DNA from: Streptomyces sp. TRM70350 | GTDB taxonomy: Bacteria; Actinomycetota; Actinomycetes; Streptomycetales; Streptomycetaceae | NCBI RefSeq assembly: GCF_019219825.1 | Contig: NZ_JAHUXH010000004.1 | Coordinates: 62,001-126,000, forward strand | Direction of reading: 5' to 3' | Length of the DNA stretch: 64,000 bases | Shown: one piece after another, positions 1 through 9,070 of the stretch | Layout of the letters: each line of letters begins with the position of its first letter | Numbering within the stretch: the first letter of the stretch is position 1 | Notes under the pieces: generated by a model | What the model saw: the letters and a program-made list of their open reading frames with translations, nothing else | Database searches by the model: none | Told to the model about the DNA's origin: nothing | Position numbers and translations under genes: made by a program

Positions 1-756
1 GAGCTCGCCCAACTCGCCGGAGTGAGCGCGGGCTACTACACACGGCTCGAACAAGGGCAGGCCGAGACGGCGTCGGAGCAGGTACTCGACGCGCTCGCCC
101 GGGCGCTGCAGCTCGACTCGACCGAGACAGTGCACCTGCACAATCTCGCTCGGCACTCGGCGACGCCACGGCTTGCCGAACCCCCAGCGGAAGAACCCCA
201 CAAGCGCGTCCTCGCGCTCCTGGAATCCCTCGGCGAGACCACGCCGGCGATCGTCCTGGGGCGCCGCGGAGACGTGCTCGCGTGGAACCGCAGCGGGCAC
301 GCGCTTCTTGCCGAGCACATCGCCTTCGAGACACCGGACGAGCCGGAACGTCGCCCGTCGATTCCCCGCATGTTCTTCCTCGATCCGGTCACGCGTGACC
401 TGTACAGCAACTGGCACACGCTCGCCCGCGCTCACGTCGCGTACCTCCGGCTTACCGCCGGCCGCTATCCCACCGATGCGCGCCTGGCGGGGCTGATCGG
501 CGAACTCACCATGCGCAGCGACGACTTCTCGGCCCTGTGGGCGAATCGGGATGTCGCGGACTGCACCACGGGAACCATGCACATACAGCACACGACCGTG
601 GGCGCCGTGAGTGTCGACTACCAGGTCTGGTTGCAGCCGGACAGCCCTGACCATCGCCTTGAGGTCTACACGCCCAATGACTCAAGCTCCGCCGACGCCT
701 TGCAGATTCTGTCCCACCCGAGCCACCGTTGCGCCGACTCCCTGCGAGACGACTGA
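1..756 (+). CDS. XRE-family regulator with MmyB-like ligand-binding domain (5' end cut off)
   Basis: The reading frame is open from the first base and ends at a TGA at 754-756, so the gene starts upstream of the window. The first codons give ELAQLAGVSAGYYTRLEQGQ, the recognition half of an XRE helix-turn-helix. From about residue 70 the protein matches the MmyB-like ligand-binding domain of actinobacterial regulators (TPAIVLGRRGDVLAWN, then FFLDP and a YPTD segment). Proteins of this kind are usually about 270-290 residues, so only some 20-40 residues are missing. They normally control a divergent oxidoreductase gene; that neighbour lies outside the window. The target is unknown. Confidence 0.9.
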   Translation, partial: ELAQLAGVSAGYYTRLEQGQAETASEQVLDALARALQLDSTETVHLHNLARHSATPRLAEPPAEEPHKRVLALLESLGETTPAIVLGRRGDVLAWNRSGHALLAEHIAFETPDEPERRPSIPRMFFLDPVTRDLYSNWHTLARAHVAYLRLTAGRYPTDARLAGLIGELTMRSDDFSALWANRDVADCTTGTMHIQHTTVGAVSVDYQVWLQPDSPDHRLEVYTPNDSSSADALQILSHPSHRCADSLRDD

Positions 757-1073
757 TCGACGGGCTCACCATCACCGTTATGCCCGCGATCCCATCACCG
801 CCAGGGCACACGATCTGCTGGGCAGTCGCCCTCGTGCGACGGACATGACATAGACGTTCGTCGGCTTTTACCCTGGGGTGCTCAAGTAGGTAGCGTCGAG
901 TCGCGAGCAGGGTGGCGCCCCGGATTTTTCACACGTGTGCGCCAGTACATCGTGCCCGATTTCTATGATCCCCTTCCCGTCCGAAACGGGACGGCGTCGC
1001 GGGAAGGCTACCGGCCACCAATCCCTCTCGCTGTCAACCGAGATCAGGTCCGTACACGACGCGGAGAGCAGAC
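757..1073. other. Intergenic region with no recognised gene
   Basis: 317 bases lie between the XRE regulator and the carboxylic acid reductase remnant. Short open frames exist, but none has a convincing ribosome binding site or a recognisable protein. The codons just before 1074 do not resemble the start of a carboxylic acid reductase, so the true 5' end of that gene is either missing or decayed beyond recognition here. Confidence 0.5.
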
Positions 1074-1718
1074 ATGCGACTTGCGCAAGTGATGGAAAAC
1101 GTGATGGTGCGCTATGCCGATCGGCCAGCTATCGGTGAACGGGCCAAGGAATTCGTGCAAGACCCCAGGACCGGCCGTGTTTCGTACCGTCTGCTTCACA
1201 GTACGAAAAGACCAGCTTCGGAGAGCTGTGGGCGCGTGTACGTGCGGTGGCGAATGAATGGCACACGGACGCGCACCCTCAGTTGAAGCCGGGCGGCCGG
1301 GTCGCCATGCTCGGATTCGCCAGCGGTGATTACACCATCATTGATCTGGCCTGCACGTATCTCGGGTGCGTCAGCGTTCCGCTCCAGACCAGTTCGCCTG
1401 CGTCACAGCAAAGGGCGATCACCGACGAGACGGAGTCCCGCCTTGTCGCCGCGAGTGTCGAACGCTTGGACAGGGCGGTCGATCTCACTCTCGAGAGCCC
1501 GTCGATCGATCGCATCCAGGTATTCGATTTCCACGCGGAAGTCAGTGACCACGTCGACGCGTTGGACGAAGCGCGCAGCCGCGTCAAGAGTGCCGGCCGT
1601 GCCGTCAGTGTCGATTCACTTCCCGAGGTACTCCGGCGGGGGGCCGGCCTTCCCTGAAGCGCCGTTGTTCGTCCCGGGTGACGACGACGACCCGCTGGCG
1701 ATGCTCATCTACACCTGA
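1074..1718 (+). pseudogene. Carboxylic acid reductase, N-terminal adenylation-domain remnant
   Basis: Three consecutive frames together give one protein that reads like the adenylation domain of carboxylic acid reductases (CAR). The first segment (1074 to about 1200) has RLAQVMENVMVRYADRPAIG. A frameshift near 1203-1210 leads to TSFGELWARVRAVANEWHTD, GGRVAMLGFASGDYT and CVSVPLQTSSPASQ. A second shift near 1650 gives EAPLFVPGDDDDPLAMLIYT and then a stop at 1716-1718. Intact CARs continue directly with the STGxPKG ATP-binding motif and run to about 1,150-1,180 residues with carrier-protein and reductase domains; all of that is missing. A functional product is very unlikely. The remnant abuts the Wadjet operon, consistent with a past insertion or deletion at this boundary. 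Confidence 0.85.
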
Positions 1719-2067
1719 ACGATTACTGCAGCAGTGTCGAGGGCCCGGCGCGACTGGGAGAGGCGCCTCAGGCGGTGAGTCAGGATCCAGTGCTCGCAGA
1801 GCGCGGTTCAGGCCACCACTGCCGTGCGGCGGATCGGGTCAGCCAGTAACTGATCGGCCAGGTGCCCTGGCGCGGAGAGCGGTGGTGGTTACCGGACCAC
1901 GCTCGCGCCCTTGGCCGGAGCACGCCCTTCAGTGGTCCCCGGCGACGGGACTGCCCGATACTCGCCGTACGAATCCGCTGTGCCCGGACTCGCCCCTGAA
2001 CGTCGGTCCCGCCCTCTACGGTGGGGATCCGGATGCCGCCGAGGCGGTGGGGAGGAGGCCGACGGGC
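1719..2067. other. Non-coding leader upstream of the Wadjet operon
   Basis: 349 bases separate the CAR stop from the chosen jetA start. An open frame continues upstream of jetA, but the codons here do not resemble a protein domain. TACGGT at 2017-2022 is a possible -10 element without a well-spaced -35. A strong Shine-Dalgarno, GGAGGAGG, sits at 2051-2058. No transposase, attachment site or integrase was recognised. The stretch could be the scar where the CAR gene was broken. Confidence 0.4.
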
Positions 2068-3621
2068 GTGCGCAGGGTTCCACCGGAGATGTTCCGGTTC
2101 ACGACGGTGGAGAGGTCCGATCTGTACGGGGCGGTGCTGGACGCCTTCGGTGTGGCCGGCGAGCACCTGGAGACGGCGCTGGGGCTCGACGCGGTGCGCG
2201 AGCGGCTGCGCGGGGTGGGCTGGGCGGCGGCGGTCGAGGACGAGGAACTGCATGAAGCGCTCAGGAAGCTTGTGCAGTGGGAGCTCCTGGACGTGGTGCA
2301 CAACCACGCGGAGAACTACCGCACGGCCGAGGAATACGAGCGGCGCAACCTGCAGTACTCGCTGACTCGCAAGGGCGAGGCCGCTCTCGCCGGAGTGCGG
2401 CACGCGCTTGAGGTTCTCGCCTCCACGGGCGCGTTGCAGACGGCCGTGCTGGAGGCGATCGCAGACCGGCTGGACGAGCTGTGCCTGCTCTCCGATGAGC
2501 CCGCCTCGGCCGATCGGCGGATCTTCAGCACGCTGCGGGAGCTGGAGGGGCATCTGGAGGCCCTGGTGGAGAACACCAAGGCGTTCAACGGCGAACTGCA
2601 ACGCCTCCTGCGCGCCGAGGGCGCGGATCTGGAGGTGTTCCGCGAGGTCAAGGCCGCGACCGTCGCGTATCTGCAGGAGTTCCTGGTCAACCTCGACCGG
2701 CGCGGGCAGACGGTCGCCGCCGCTGTGGCCCGGGTCGAGGAACGGGGGACCGCCGTGCTGCGCGAGCGGGCCCTGCGCGGGGCCGAGCTGCCGCCGGTGG
2801 CCGGTGAGGATCCCGCGGCCGGCTGGCTGGAGAGCAGGCGGGCGCGCTGGGCGGGTCTGCGGGCGTGGTTCCTGCCGGACGACGGGGCACGGCCCCGGAT
2901 CGAGCAGCTGCACGACATCGCCCGGCGGGCCATCGTCTCGCTCCTGCAGGTCCTGGAGCGGATCAACGAGTCACGGCGCCGCTCCTCCAGCGCGGTGCAG
3001 GACTTCCGGGAGCTGGCGCGCTGGTTCGCCGCGGCCCCCGCGGAGGAGGATCTGCACCGGTTGTGGTCGGCGGCCTTCGGCCTCGGCCCGGCGCGCCACG
3101 CTCACCTCGCCCACCCCGACCCGGAGTTGATCCCGTCGTCCCATTCCTGGTCCGAGGCCCCGCCCGTGGAGGTGTCGGCGCTGCTGCGGACCAGCGGCCG
3201 GACAGAGCGCTTCACGCGCACGGCCAGGGTGCGGGACGTCGCGGCGGTCAGGGCCGAGCGCGCGGAGCGGGCCCGCGCGGAGCGAGCGGAACTCGCCCGC
3301 GCCTGGCAGGTGTTGGAAACGGACGGCCCCGTGCGCCTGTCCTCCTTCGGCGCGCTGGATCCCGCCGCCTTCGACCGGCTGCTCGACCTGCTGGGCCGGG
3401 CCCTGTCCGCCCAGCCGGAGGCGGGCGGCCTGCGGCGTGCCATGACGGGGGACGGCCGGGTGGAGATCGCGCTGTCTCCGCCTCCCGACGAGCGCACCGC
3501 CCTACTGCGCACGACGAAGGGCGCACTGGCCGGACCCGACTACGTCGTGCGCATTACGGCGGCGGGCGGAAGGAGCGCCTTTCCCGCCTTCCGCACCGCG
3601 CAGCAGGAGGCAGCCGGATGA
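2068..3621 (+). CDS. jetA: Wadjet component JetA (DUF2397 / TIGR02677 family)
   Basis: A 517-residue protein of the TIGR02677/DUF2397 family, the kleisin-like subunit of this Wadjet class, which bridges the JetC ATPase heads. Family features are the start region MFRFTTVERSDLYGAVLDAF, a winged-helix-like part with LRKLVQWELLDVVHNHAENYRTAEEYERR and LQYSLTRKGEAAL, and a long helical middle and C-terminal part rich in Arg and Glu. I chose GTG 2068 because GGAGGAGG at 2051-2058 is ideally spaced; ATG 2089 (MFRFTT) is the alternative but has no spaced ribosome binding site. The stop overlaps the jetB start (ATGA), so the four genes are translationally coupled. Wadjet systems restrict small circular plasmids. 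The family fit is strong; the exact start is moderately sure. Confidence 0.9.
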   Translation: MRRVPPEMFRFTTVERSDLYGAVLDAFGVAGEHLETALGLDAVRERLRGVGWAAAVEDEELHEALRKLVQWELLDVVHNHAENYRTAEEYERRNLQYSLTRKGEAALAGVRHALEVLASTGALQTAVLEAIADRLDELCLLSDEPASADRRIFSTLRELEGHLEALVENTKAFNGELQRLLRAEGADLEVFREVKAATVAYLQEFLVNLDRRGQTVAAAVARVEERGTAVLRERALRGAELPPVAGEDPAAGWLESRRARWAGLRAWFLPDDGARPRIEQLHDIARRAIVSLLQVLERINESRRRSSSAVQDFRELARWFAAAPAEEDLHRLWSAAFGLGPARHAHLAHPDPELIPSSHSWSEAPPVEVSALLRTSGRTERFTRTARVRDVAAVRAERAERARAERAELARAWQVLETDGPVRLSSFGALDPAAFDRLLDLLGRALSAQPEAGGLRRAMTGDGRVEIALSPPPDERTALLRTTKGALAGPDYVVRITAAGGRSAFPAFRTAQQEAAG

Positions 3622-4934
3622 GTACCCTCGCCAACCAACTCGCAGCGGCGGAGCGGGAGGAGGTCGCCCGTGCCATCCGTCTCCTGCTGGCCCGACCCCT
3701 GCTGACCGAGGCCGCCGACCCGGCCGGCTTCGAACTGGTACGCCGCCGTCGCGAGCCGCTGGCCCAGTGGTTCGACTACACCTGCGGCTGGAGCCTGGTG
3801 GTGGAACCCCGCCGCGGCTACGCCCGCCTCACCAAGGTCCGTGCCGACCCGGACGGCTCCCGGCCGGCCCGCAGGGCGCGCTTCGGCCGGGCCCCGTTCG
3901 ACCGCCGGCGTTACGTGCTGCTGTGCGTGACCGCGGCCGAGCTGCTGTCGATGCCGATGACGACCATCGGCATGCTCGCCGACCGTGTCGTGCAGGCCAC
4001 TGCGGCCGACCGGGCGCTGGCCGCGTTCGACCCGGTCCACCGGCCGGAGCGGATGGCGTTCGTCGACGTCCTGAAGCTGCTGGAGTCGTACGACGTACTG
4101 CGTGCGGTGGACGGGACGACTGAGGCGTACGTCGAGTCCGCGGAGGCGAAGGTCCTCTACCGCGTGGACACCACGCTGCTGATGCGGCTGCCCGCCGCGC
4201 CCGTCGGCGCCTCCCGGCTCGCCGTGCCCCCGGACGAGGTGCCCGCGCGGTTCGGGGAACTCCTCACGGGTCTTGTGCGAGAGCGTCGCTACGGCGGCGT
4301 GGTCGTCGACGGGACGGCGGACGAGGCACCCAGCGAGACCGCCGCCACGGATGCCCAACGCAACCTGAGGCTGCGCCACTCGGTGCTGCGCCGCCTCTTC
4401 GACGACCCCGTGCTGTACCGGACGGACCTCACCGACGACGAACTCGCGTACGTCACCTCCCTGACCGGACGCCAGATCCTGCGCCGCTCGGTCGAGCAGG
4501 CCGGCTTCCTCCTGGAGGAGCGAGCAGAGGGCTTCCTGCTCGTGGACCCGGACGGGATCGCCACCGATGTCCGCTTCCCCGACGACACGTCCACCGCGCG
4601 GGTCGCCGCGTTGCTCCTCCTGGAGCCGCTGTGCGCCGCGCCCGCCGGGCTGCTGCCCGAGCAGCTCGCCGAGGCCGGAGCGGATCTGCTGCGCCGCTTC
4701 CCGCGCTGGGCCAAGGCCTATCAGTCCGAGGACGGCGCGGCCCGGCTGTCCGGCGACGCCGTACGCGTACTGCGTGACGTCGGCCTGGCCCGCCGGGCCG
4801 GGGGGCGTGTCGTCGCGTGCCCGGCCGCGTACCGCTACCGCCTGACGGAGACGACGCGGTCGGGGCCGGAGAACAAGCCGACGGTGCGCGTCATGGCCTC
4901 GGGCGACGCTGCCGCAGAAGGAGAGCAGCAGTGA
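3618..4934 (+). CDS. jetB: Wadjet component JetB (DUF2398 / TIGR02678 family)
   Basis: A 438-residue protein beginning MSTLANQLAAAEREEVARAI, of the TIGR02678/DUF2398 family. Diagnostic segments are LLARPLLTEAADPAGFELVR, REPLAQWFDYTCGWSL, RPARRARFGRAPFDRRRYVL and the C-terminal LLPEQLAEAGADLLRRFPRW. In Wadjet complexes JetB is the KITE-like winged-helix subunit that binds JetA and so tethers to the SMC-like motor. ATG 3618 overlaps the jetA stop by four bases, and its own stop overlaps the jetC GTG by four bases. No domain is missing relative to the expected family length of about 400-450 residues. Confidence 0.9.
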   Translation: MSTLANQLAAAEREEVARAIRLLLARPLLTEAADPAGFELVRRRREPLAQWFDYTCGWSLVVEPRRGYARLTKVRADPDGSRPARRARFGRAPFDRRRYVLLCVTAAELLSMPMTTIGMLADRVVQATAADRALAAFDPVHRPERMAFVDVLKLLESYDVLRAVDGTTEAYVESAEAKVLYRVDTTLLMRLPAAPVGASRLAVPPDEVPARFGELLTGLVRERRYGGVVVDGTADEAPSETAATDAQRNLRLRHSVLRRLFDDPVLYRTDLTDDELAYVTSLTGRQILRRSVEQAGFLLEERAEGFLLVDPDGIATDVRFPDDTSTARVAALLLLEPLCAAPAGLLPEQLAEAGADLLRRFPRWAKAYQSEDGAARLSGDAVRVLRDVGLARRAGGRVVACPAAYRYRLTETTRSGPENKPTVRVMASGDAAAEGEQQ

Positions 4935-7900
4935 GTGTGACGGAGCTTCCCCTCCCGCGGCGGCCGGAGCCCACCGAGCAGGCCGGGGCATCGGCACAGG
5001 CGGCGGATGCCGCCCGCAGCCGCTGGCAGCCGCACCGCGCGGGCATCCTCAACGTCTGGCGCTACTACGACGAGACCTTCACCTTCCACCAGGGCCGCCT
5101 GCTGCTGCGCGGCCAGAACGGCTCGGGCAAGTCCAAGGCCCTGGAACTGCTGCTGCCGTTCCTCTTCGACGCCAGCCTCCGCCCCAACCGCCTGTCCACG
5201 TTCGGCGGTTCGGAACGCACCATGCACTGGAACCTGCTGGGCGAGGGCGCCTCCGGCAAGACCCGCGTCGGGTACGTGTGGATGGAGTTCCGCCGCGTCG
5301 GCGACGACGGCACCGAGCGGTGGTTCGGCTGCGGGGCGCGCCTGCAGGCGAGCGTGCACACCAGCGCGGTGCACGCCGACTACTTCACCACCGGCTCCAG
5401 AATCGCCCACCCCGACGGTGTGCTCCTCGTCAACGAGGCGGGACAGCCACTGACCCGGGCCGCCCTCGCCGAAGCCCTGCGCAACCGCGGCGACGTCCAC
5501 GCCTCGGCCACCGACTACCGCACCGCCGTACGGCGTGAACTCTTCGCCGGCATGGGGGAGCAGCGTTACGAGTCGCTGCTGTCCGCCCTGCTCCAGCTGC
5601 GCCAGCCCAAACTGTCCGAACGGCTCGACCCGTCTCTGCTCTCCACCCTGCTGTCCCGCGCCCTGCCCCCGCTGGGCGAGGGAGAGATCGCCGAACTCGC
5701 CGAGGGCTTCGAGCGGCTGGACCGCCAGCGTGAACACCTCAAGCGGCTCGACGACGAGGTGACGGCGGCCGAGACCGTCGCATCCCGGCAGCGCGCCTAC
5801 GCACGAAGGGTCCTGCGTGCCGCTTCCGCCGCGCTGATCTCGGCGACCACCGAGATGGACAACCTGACCCGCGTTGCCCGCCAGAGCGCCGAGGAGCTCG
5901 AACAGGCGCTGGCGGAGCGCGAGTCGGCTCAGCGCCGACGCGAGGAACAGGAGCTGCGCGCACACGCCCTGGAGGAGACGATCGAGGGCCTGCGTGAGAG
6001 TGACGCGTACAAGCAGGGCGAGGAACTCGACCGGCTCCGCCGTCGCACCGAAGACGTGACAACCGCCGCCGGGCGGCAGCGAGCCGCTGCCCAGGCCGCT
6101 CAGGCCCAGTCCGAGAAGGACCGGCGGCACGCCGATGAGGCGGCGGGCCAGGCCCGCACACTCGACGAGCACGCGCGCGAAACCGCAGGAGAAGCACACA
6201 GGTCGGCCCGGGCAGCAGGGCTGGAGTCCATCCACCACGAGGTGAGGACGACCCTCGACGCGGATCCTGCGGTGGCCTTCCCCGACAGCACGGGGCGCGA
6301 CCAAGGCTGCGGCGCCCCGCGCCCGACGGCCGAGAACGGGGCGCGACAAGCCCGTCGGCTGCTGCGCGGCGCGGCCACCGCCCGGCGGCAGCAGGTCACC
6401 CTCGTCAGCGAGGCGATCGACGAGCACGATCGCGCGGTACGCGCTCGGGCCGCCGCCGAGGAACTGCTGGACGAGGCCCGCACCCGACTCGCGGAGGCGA
6501 TCGCCCGGCGGGACGAGGCGGCCGGCGCCTGGGACGACGCCCTCGCAGCGCAGGCGGAACGGCTGCTCGCCTGGGCCGAGGACTGCACGGAACTGCGCAT
6601 CACCGACTCCGAGGAACTGGTGGCCGCAGCAGCGGCCGATGCCGAGGTGGCGGCCCTGACCGAAGCCGCCGCGCGTCCGCTGGAACAGGAGATCGCCACG
6701 GCGGAGGCCACCACCCGAGCCGCACGTCAGGGCCTGCGGGACGAGCGGAGCCGACTCGAGGAGGAGGTACGACGGCTGAGCGGTGAAACCGACCTGCCGC
6801 CTGTGCCCCCACCCACCCGCACCACCGTCCGCACGGCGACGGCCGGAGCACCCCTGTGGCGGCTGGTCGCTTTCCGCGAAGGTGTGCCGCTCTCCGTTCA
6901 GGCCGCGGTCGAGGCCGCACTGGAGGCGTCTGGCCTCCTGGACGCCTGGGTCAGTCCCTACGACGGGATCACGCTGCCGGGTCACGACACCCGTGCCGAG
7001 GCGGCCCTGGCCGTGACTGCCCCGGGGCCCAGCCTGCTGGAGGTGCTGAGGCCCGAGGAGGACATCCCCGTCCCGGCCGACACCGTGACCCGCATCCTCG
7101 CCGGCATCGCGTACGGCTCGACTCTGCCCGGCGGGCACCCCGCGGCCGTCTCCGCAGACGGCGCCTGGCGTCTCGCGCTCGCCACCGGGACCTGGAGCAA
7201 GCAGGAACCGGCCCACATCGGCGCCCTCGCGCGGCAGCGGGCCCGGCAGCGCAGGATCGGCGAACTGAGCGACCGCATCAGCGGGACGAACGCAGCCCTC
7301 GCCACGCTCGACGACCAGCTGCACGGCCTCGCCGCTCGCCGCGCCCGGCTGGACGCCGACCGCGCCGCCCGCCCCGACCACCGGGAACTCGACGCCCGGC
7401 GGCGTGACTGGGACCGCGCCGAGGAAAGGGCGGCGGCCCGGGACGACGCCGTGCGCGACGCCGCCGGGCATCTGGCGCGGCGCGAGAGCGAGGTGGCGGG
7501 CGCCCTGCGCACGCTCGACCGCCGGGCCGCGGAACACGGGCTGCCCACCGACCGCGACCGGTTGCGTGAACTCTCCGCCGCCATCGACAGGTTCCGGGAC
7601 ACCGCCGACAGCTGGGTGGACGCCCGCCTCGCCGCGACCGCCGCCGCCGACCGGGCCCACCAGAGGGCCGCGCAGGCAGACCGGTCCCGCCGGACCGCCG
7701 AGGAACAGGCCGAGGACGCGGCCGCCGCCGAAGCGGAGGCGGCGGGGCTGAAGGCGCGCCTGGAGGCGGTGGAAGCCACCGTCGGCGAGGACTACCGACA
7801 GATCGTCGCACGCGTCGCCGAGGCGCGCGCCGAGCTGCGTCGCTGCCGTGAGGAGGCCGGCCGGGCGGCCGATCTCCTGCTGCGCCTGGAAGGACGCATC

Positions 7901-9070
7901 GGAGAACTGCGGGCCACCAGCGGCCAGGACGCCGAACGACGGGAACAGGCCGTCGCGACCCGGGACGCCGCGGCACATCGGTTCCGGCACCTGTGCCTGG
8001 CCGGGCTGGCCGAGGACGCCGGCATCACACCGGAACTCGACGCCGGTGACGGCACCAAGGCCACCCTGGAGGCCGCCCGCGCCACAGCGGCGAAGTGGCC
8101 GAGCGTCCCGCACGCCCCACGCAACCTGGGCGACGCCGCGACCCGTCTCTCCGAAGCGGTCCACGAGGCCCGCCAGCGCCTCGGCGCCCGCGCCGACCTC
8201 GACCTGGAACCGGACGACGACGTCCAGCTCTTCACCGCCACCCTGGACGGCGTACGCGTGGGGGCGACGGGCCTGCTCACCACGCTCACCCAGGAGCGCG
8301 ACCGCAGCCGGGACGACATCACGACCGCCGAGCGGCGCCTCTTCGACCAGATCCTCACCGGCGACATCCGCCGCCACCTCGCGGCGCGCATCCGTCAGGC
8401 CGGTGAGCTCGTCGACCGCATGAACGGACACCTGGAGCGGGTCCGCACCGCCTCCAACGTCGCCGTCCAACTCGTCTGGGACGTCCGTCCGGACCTTCCG
8501 GACAGCACCCGCACCGCCCGTCAGATGCTGCTGAAGGACCCCGGCCGGGTCACCGAGTCCGACCGGGAGGCCCTGCACGCCTTCTTCCGCGCCCGTATCG
8601 AGGAGGCCAAGGGCAGCGACACGGCCGCGAGCTGGGAGGAACAGCTCGGCGAGGTGCTCGACTACACCGCCTGGCACCGCTTCACCGTACGCCTCGACCG
8701 GGCGAACGGGACCGGCTGGCAGCCGCTGACCAAGAAACTGCACGGCGCGCTCTCCGGCGGGGAGAAGGCCATCGCTCTGCATCTGCCGCTGTTCGCCGCC
8801 GTCGCCTCCCACTACGAGGCTGTGCCCCTGGCACCCCGGCCGATCCTGCTGGACGAGGTCTTCGTCGGCGTCGACACCGTCAACCGTGGGCAGGTCTTCG
8901 CGCTGCTCACCGCACTCGACCTGGACCTCATGGTCACCTCCGACCACGAGTGGTGCACCTACGGCGAACTGCCCGGCATCGCCGTCCACCAACTCCTCAC
9001 CGACGGGGACGACGACGCGGTCACCAGCGCCCGCTTCGTCTGGAACGGCACCGACCTGGAGACTGGATGA
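4931..9070 (+). CDS. jetC: Wadjet component JetC, SMC/MukB-like ATPase (TIGR02680 family)
   Basis: A 1,379-residue SMC-like motor. The N-terminal head has HRAGILNVWRYYDETFTFHQ and the Walker A motif GQNGSGKS at about residues 61-68. Two long coiled-coil arms rich in Arg, Glu and Ala flank a central hinge-like segment (about residues 640-750, around WVSPYDGITLPGHDTRAEA). The C-terminal head carries the ABC signature LSGGEKA (about residue 1274) and Walker B ILLDEVFVGVD (from about 1305). Such proteins extrude DNA loops until JetD cleaves small circles. GTG 4931 is preceded by AAGGAGA at 4918-4924. All ATPase motifs are intact, so activity is expected. Confidence 0.93.
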   Translation: MSVTELPLPRRPEPTEQAGASAQAADAARSRWQPHRAGILNVWRYYDETFTFHQGRLLLRGQNGSGKSKALELLLPFLFDASLRPNRLSTFGGSERTMHWNLLGEGASGKTRVGYVWMEFRRVGDDGTERWFGCGARLQASVHTSAVHADYFTTGSRIAHPDGVLLVNEAGQPLTRAALAEALRNRGDVHASATDYRTAVRRELFAGMGEQRYESLLSALLQLRQPKLSERLDPSLLSTLLSRALPPLGEGEIAELAEGFERLDRQREHLKRLDDEVTAAETVASRQRAYARRVLRAASAALISATTEMDNLTRVARQSAEELEQALAERESAQRRREEQELRAHALEETIEGLRESDAYKQGEELDRLRRRTEDVTTAAGRQRAAAQAAQAQSEKDRRHADEAAGQARTLDEHARETAGEAHRSARAAGLESIHHEVRTTLDADPAVAFPDSTGRDQGCGAPRPTAENGARQARRLLRGAATARRQQVTLVSEAIDEHDRAVRARAAAEELLDEARTRLAEAIARRDEAAGAWDDALAAQAERLLAWAEDCTELRITDSEELVAAAAADAEVAALTEAAARPLEQEIATAEATTRAARQGLRDERSRLEEEVRRLSGETDLPPVPPPTRTTVRTATAGAPLWRLVAFREGVPLSVQAAVEAALEASGLLDAWVSPYDGITLPGHDTRAEAALAVTAPGPSLLEVLRPEEDIPVPADTVTRILAGIAYGSTLPGGHPAAVSADGAWRLALATGTWSKQEPAHIGALARQRARQRRIGELSDRISGTNAALATLDDQLHGLAARRARLDADRAARPDHRELDARRRDWDRAEERAAARDDAVRDAAGHLARRESEVAGALRTLDRRAAEHGLPTDRDRLRELSAAIDRFRDTADSWVDARLAATAAADRAHQRAAQADRSRRTAEEQAEDAAAAEAEAAGLKARLEAVEATVGEDYRQIVARVAEARAELRRCREEAGRAADLLLRLEGRIGELRATSGQDAERREQAVATRDAAAHRFRHLCLAGLAEDAGITPELDAGDGTKATLEAARATAAKWPSVPHAPRNLGDAATRLSEAVHEARQRLGARADLDLEPDDDVQLFTATLDGVRVGATGLLTTLTQERDRSRDDITTAERRLFDQILTGDIRRHLAARIRQAGELVDRMNGHLERVRTASNVAVQLVWDVRPDLPDSTRTARQMLLKDPGRVTESDREALHAFFRARIEEAKGSDTAASWEEQLGEVLDYTAWHRFTVRLDRANGTGWQPLTKKLHGALSGGEKAIALHLPLFAAVASHYEAVPLAPRPILLDEVFVGVDTVNRGQVFALLTALDLDLMVTSDHEWCTYGELPGIAVHQLLTDGDDDAVTSARFVWNGTDLETG

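Noticed and set aside
1780..2913. Long open frames on the minus strand across jetA
   Set aside because: High-GC DNA gives long antisense frames opposite genes; the plus-strand product matches a known family and the minus-strand frames do not.
4835..8992. A 1,385-codon minus-strand frame opposite jetC
   Set aside because: Its composition is the shadow of the G/C third-position bias of jetC; it lacks any domain, and jetC has all ATPase motifs.
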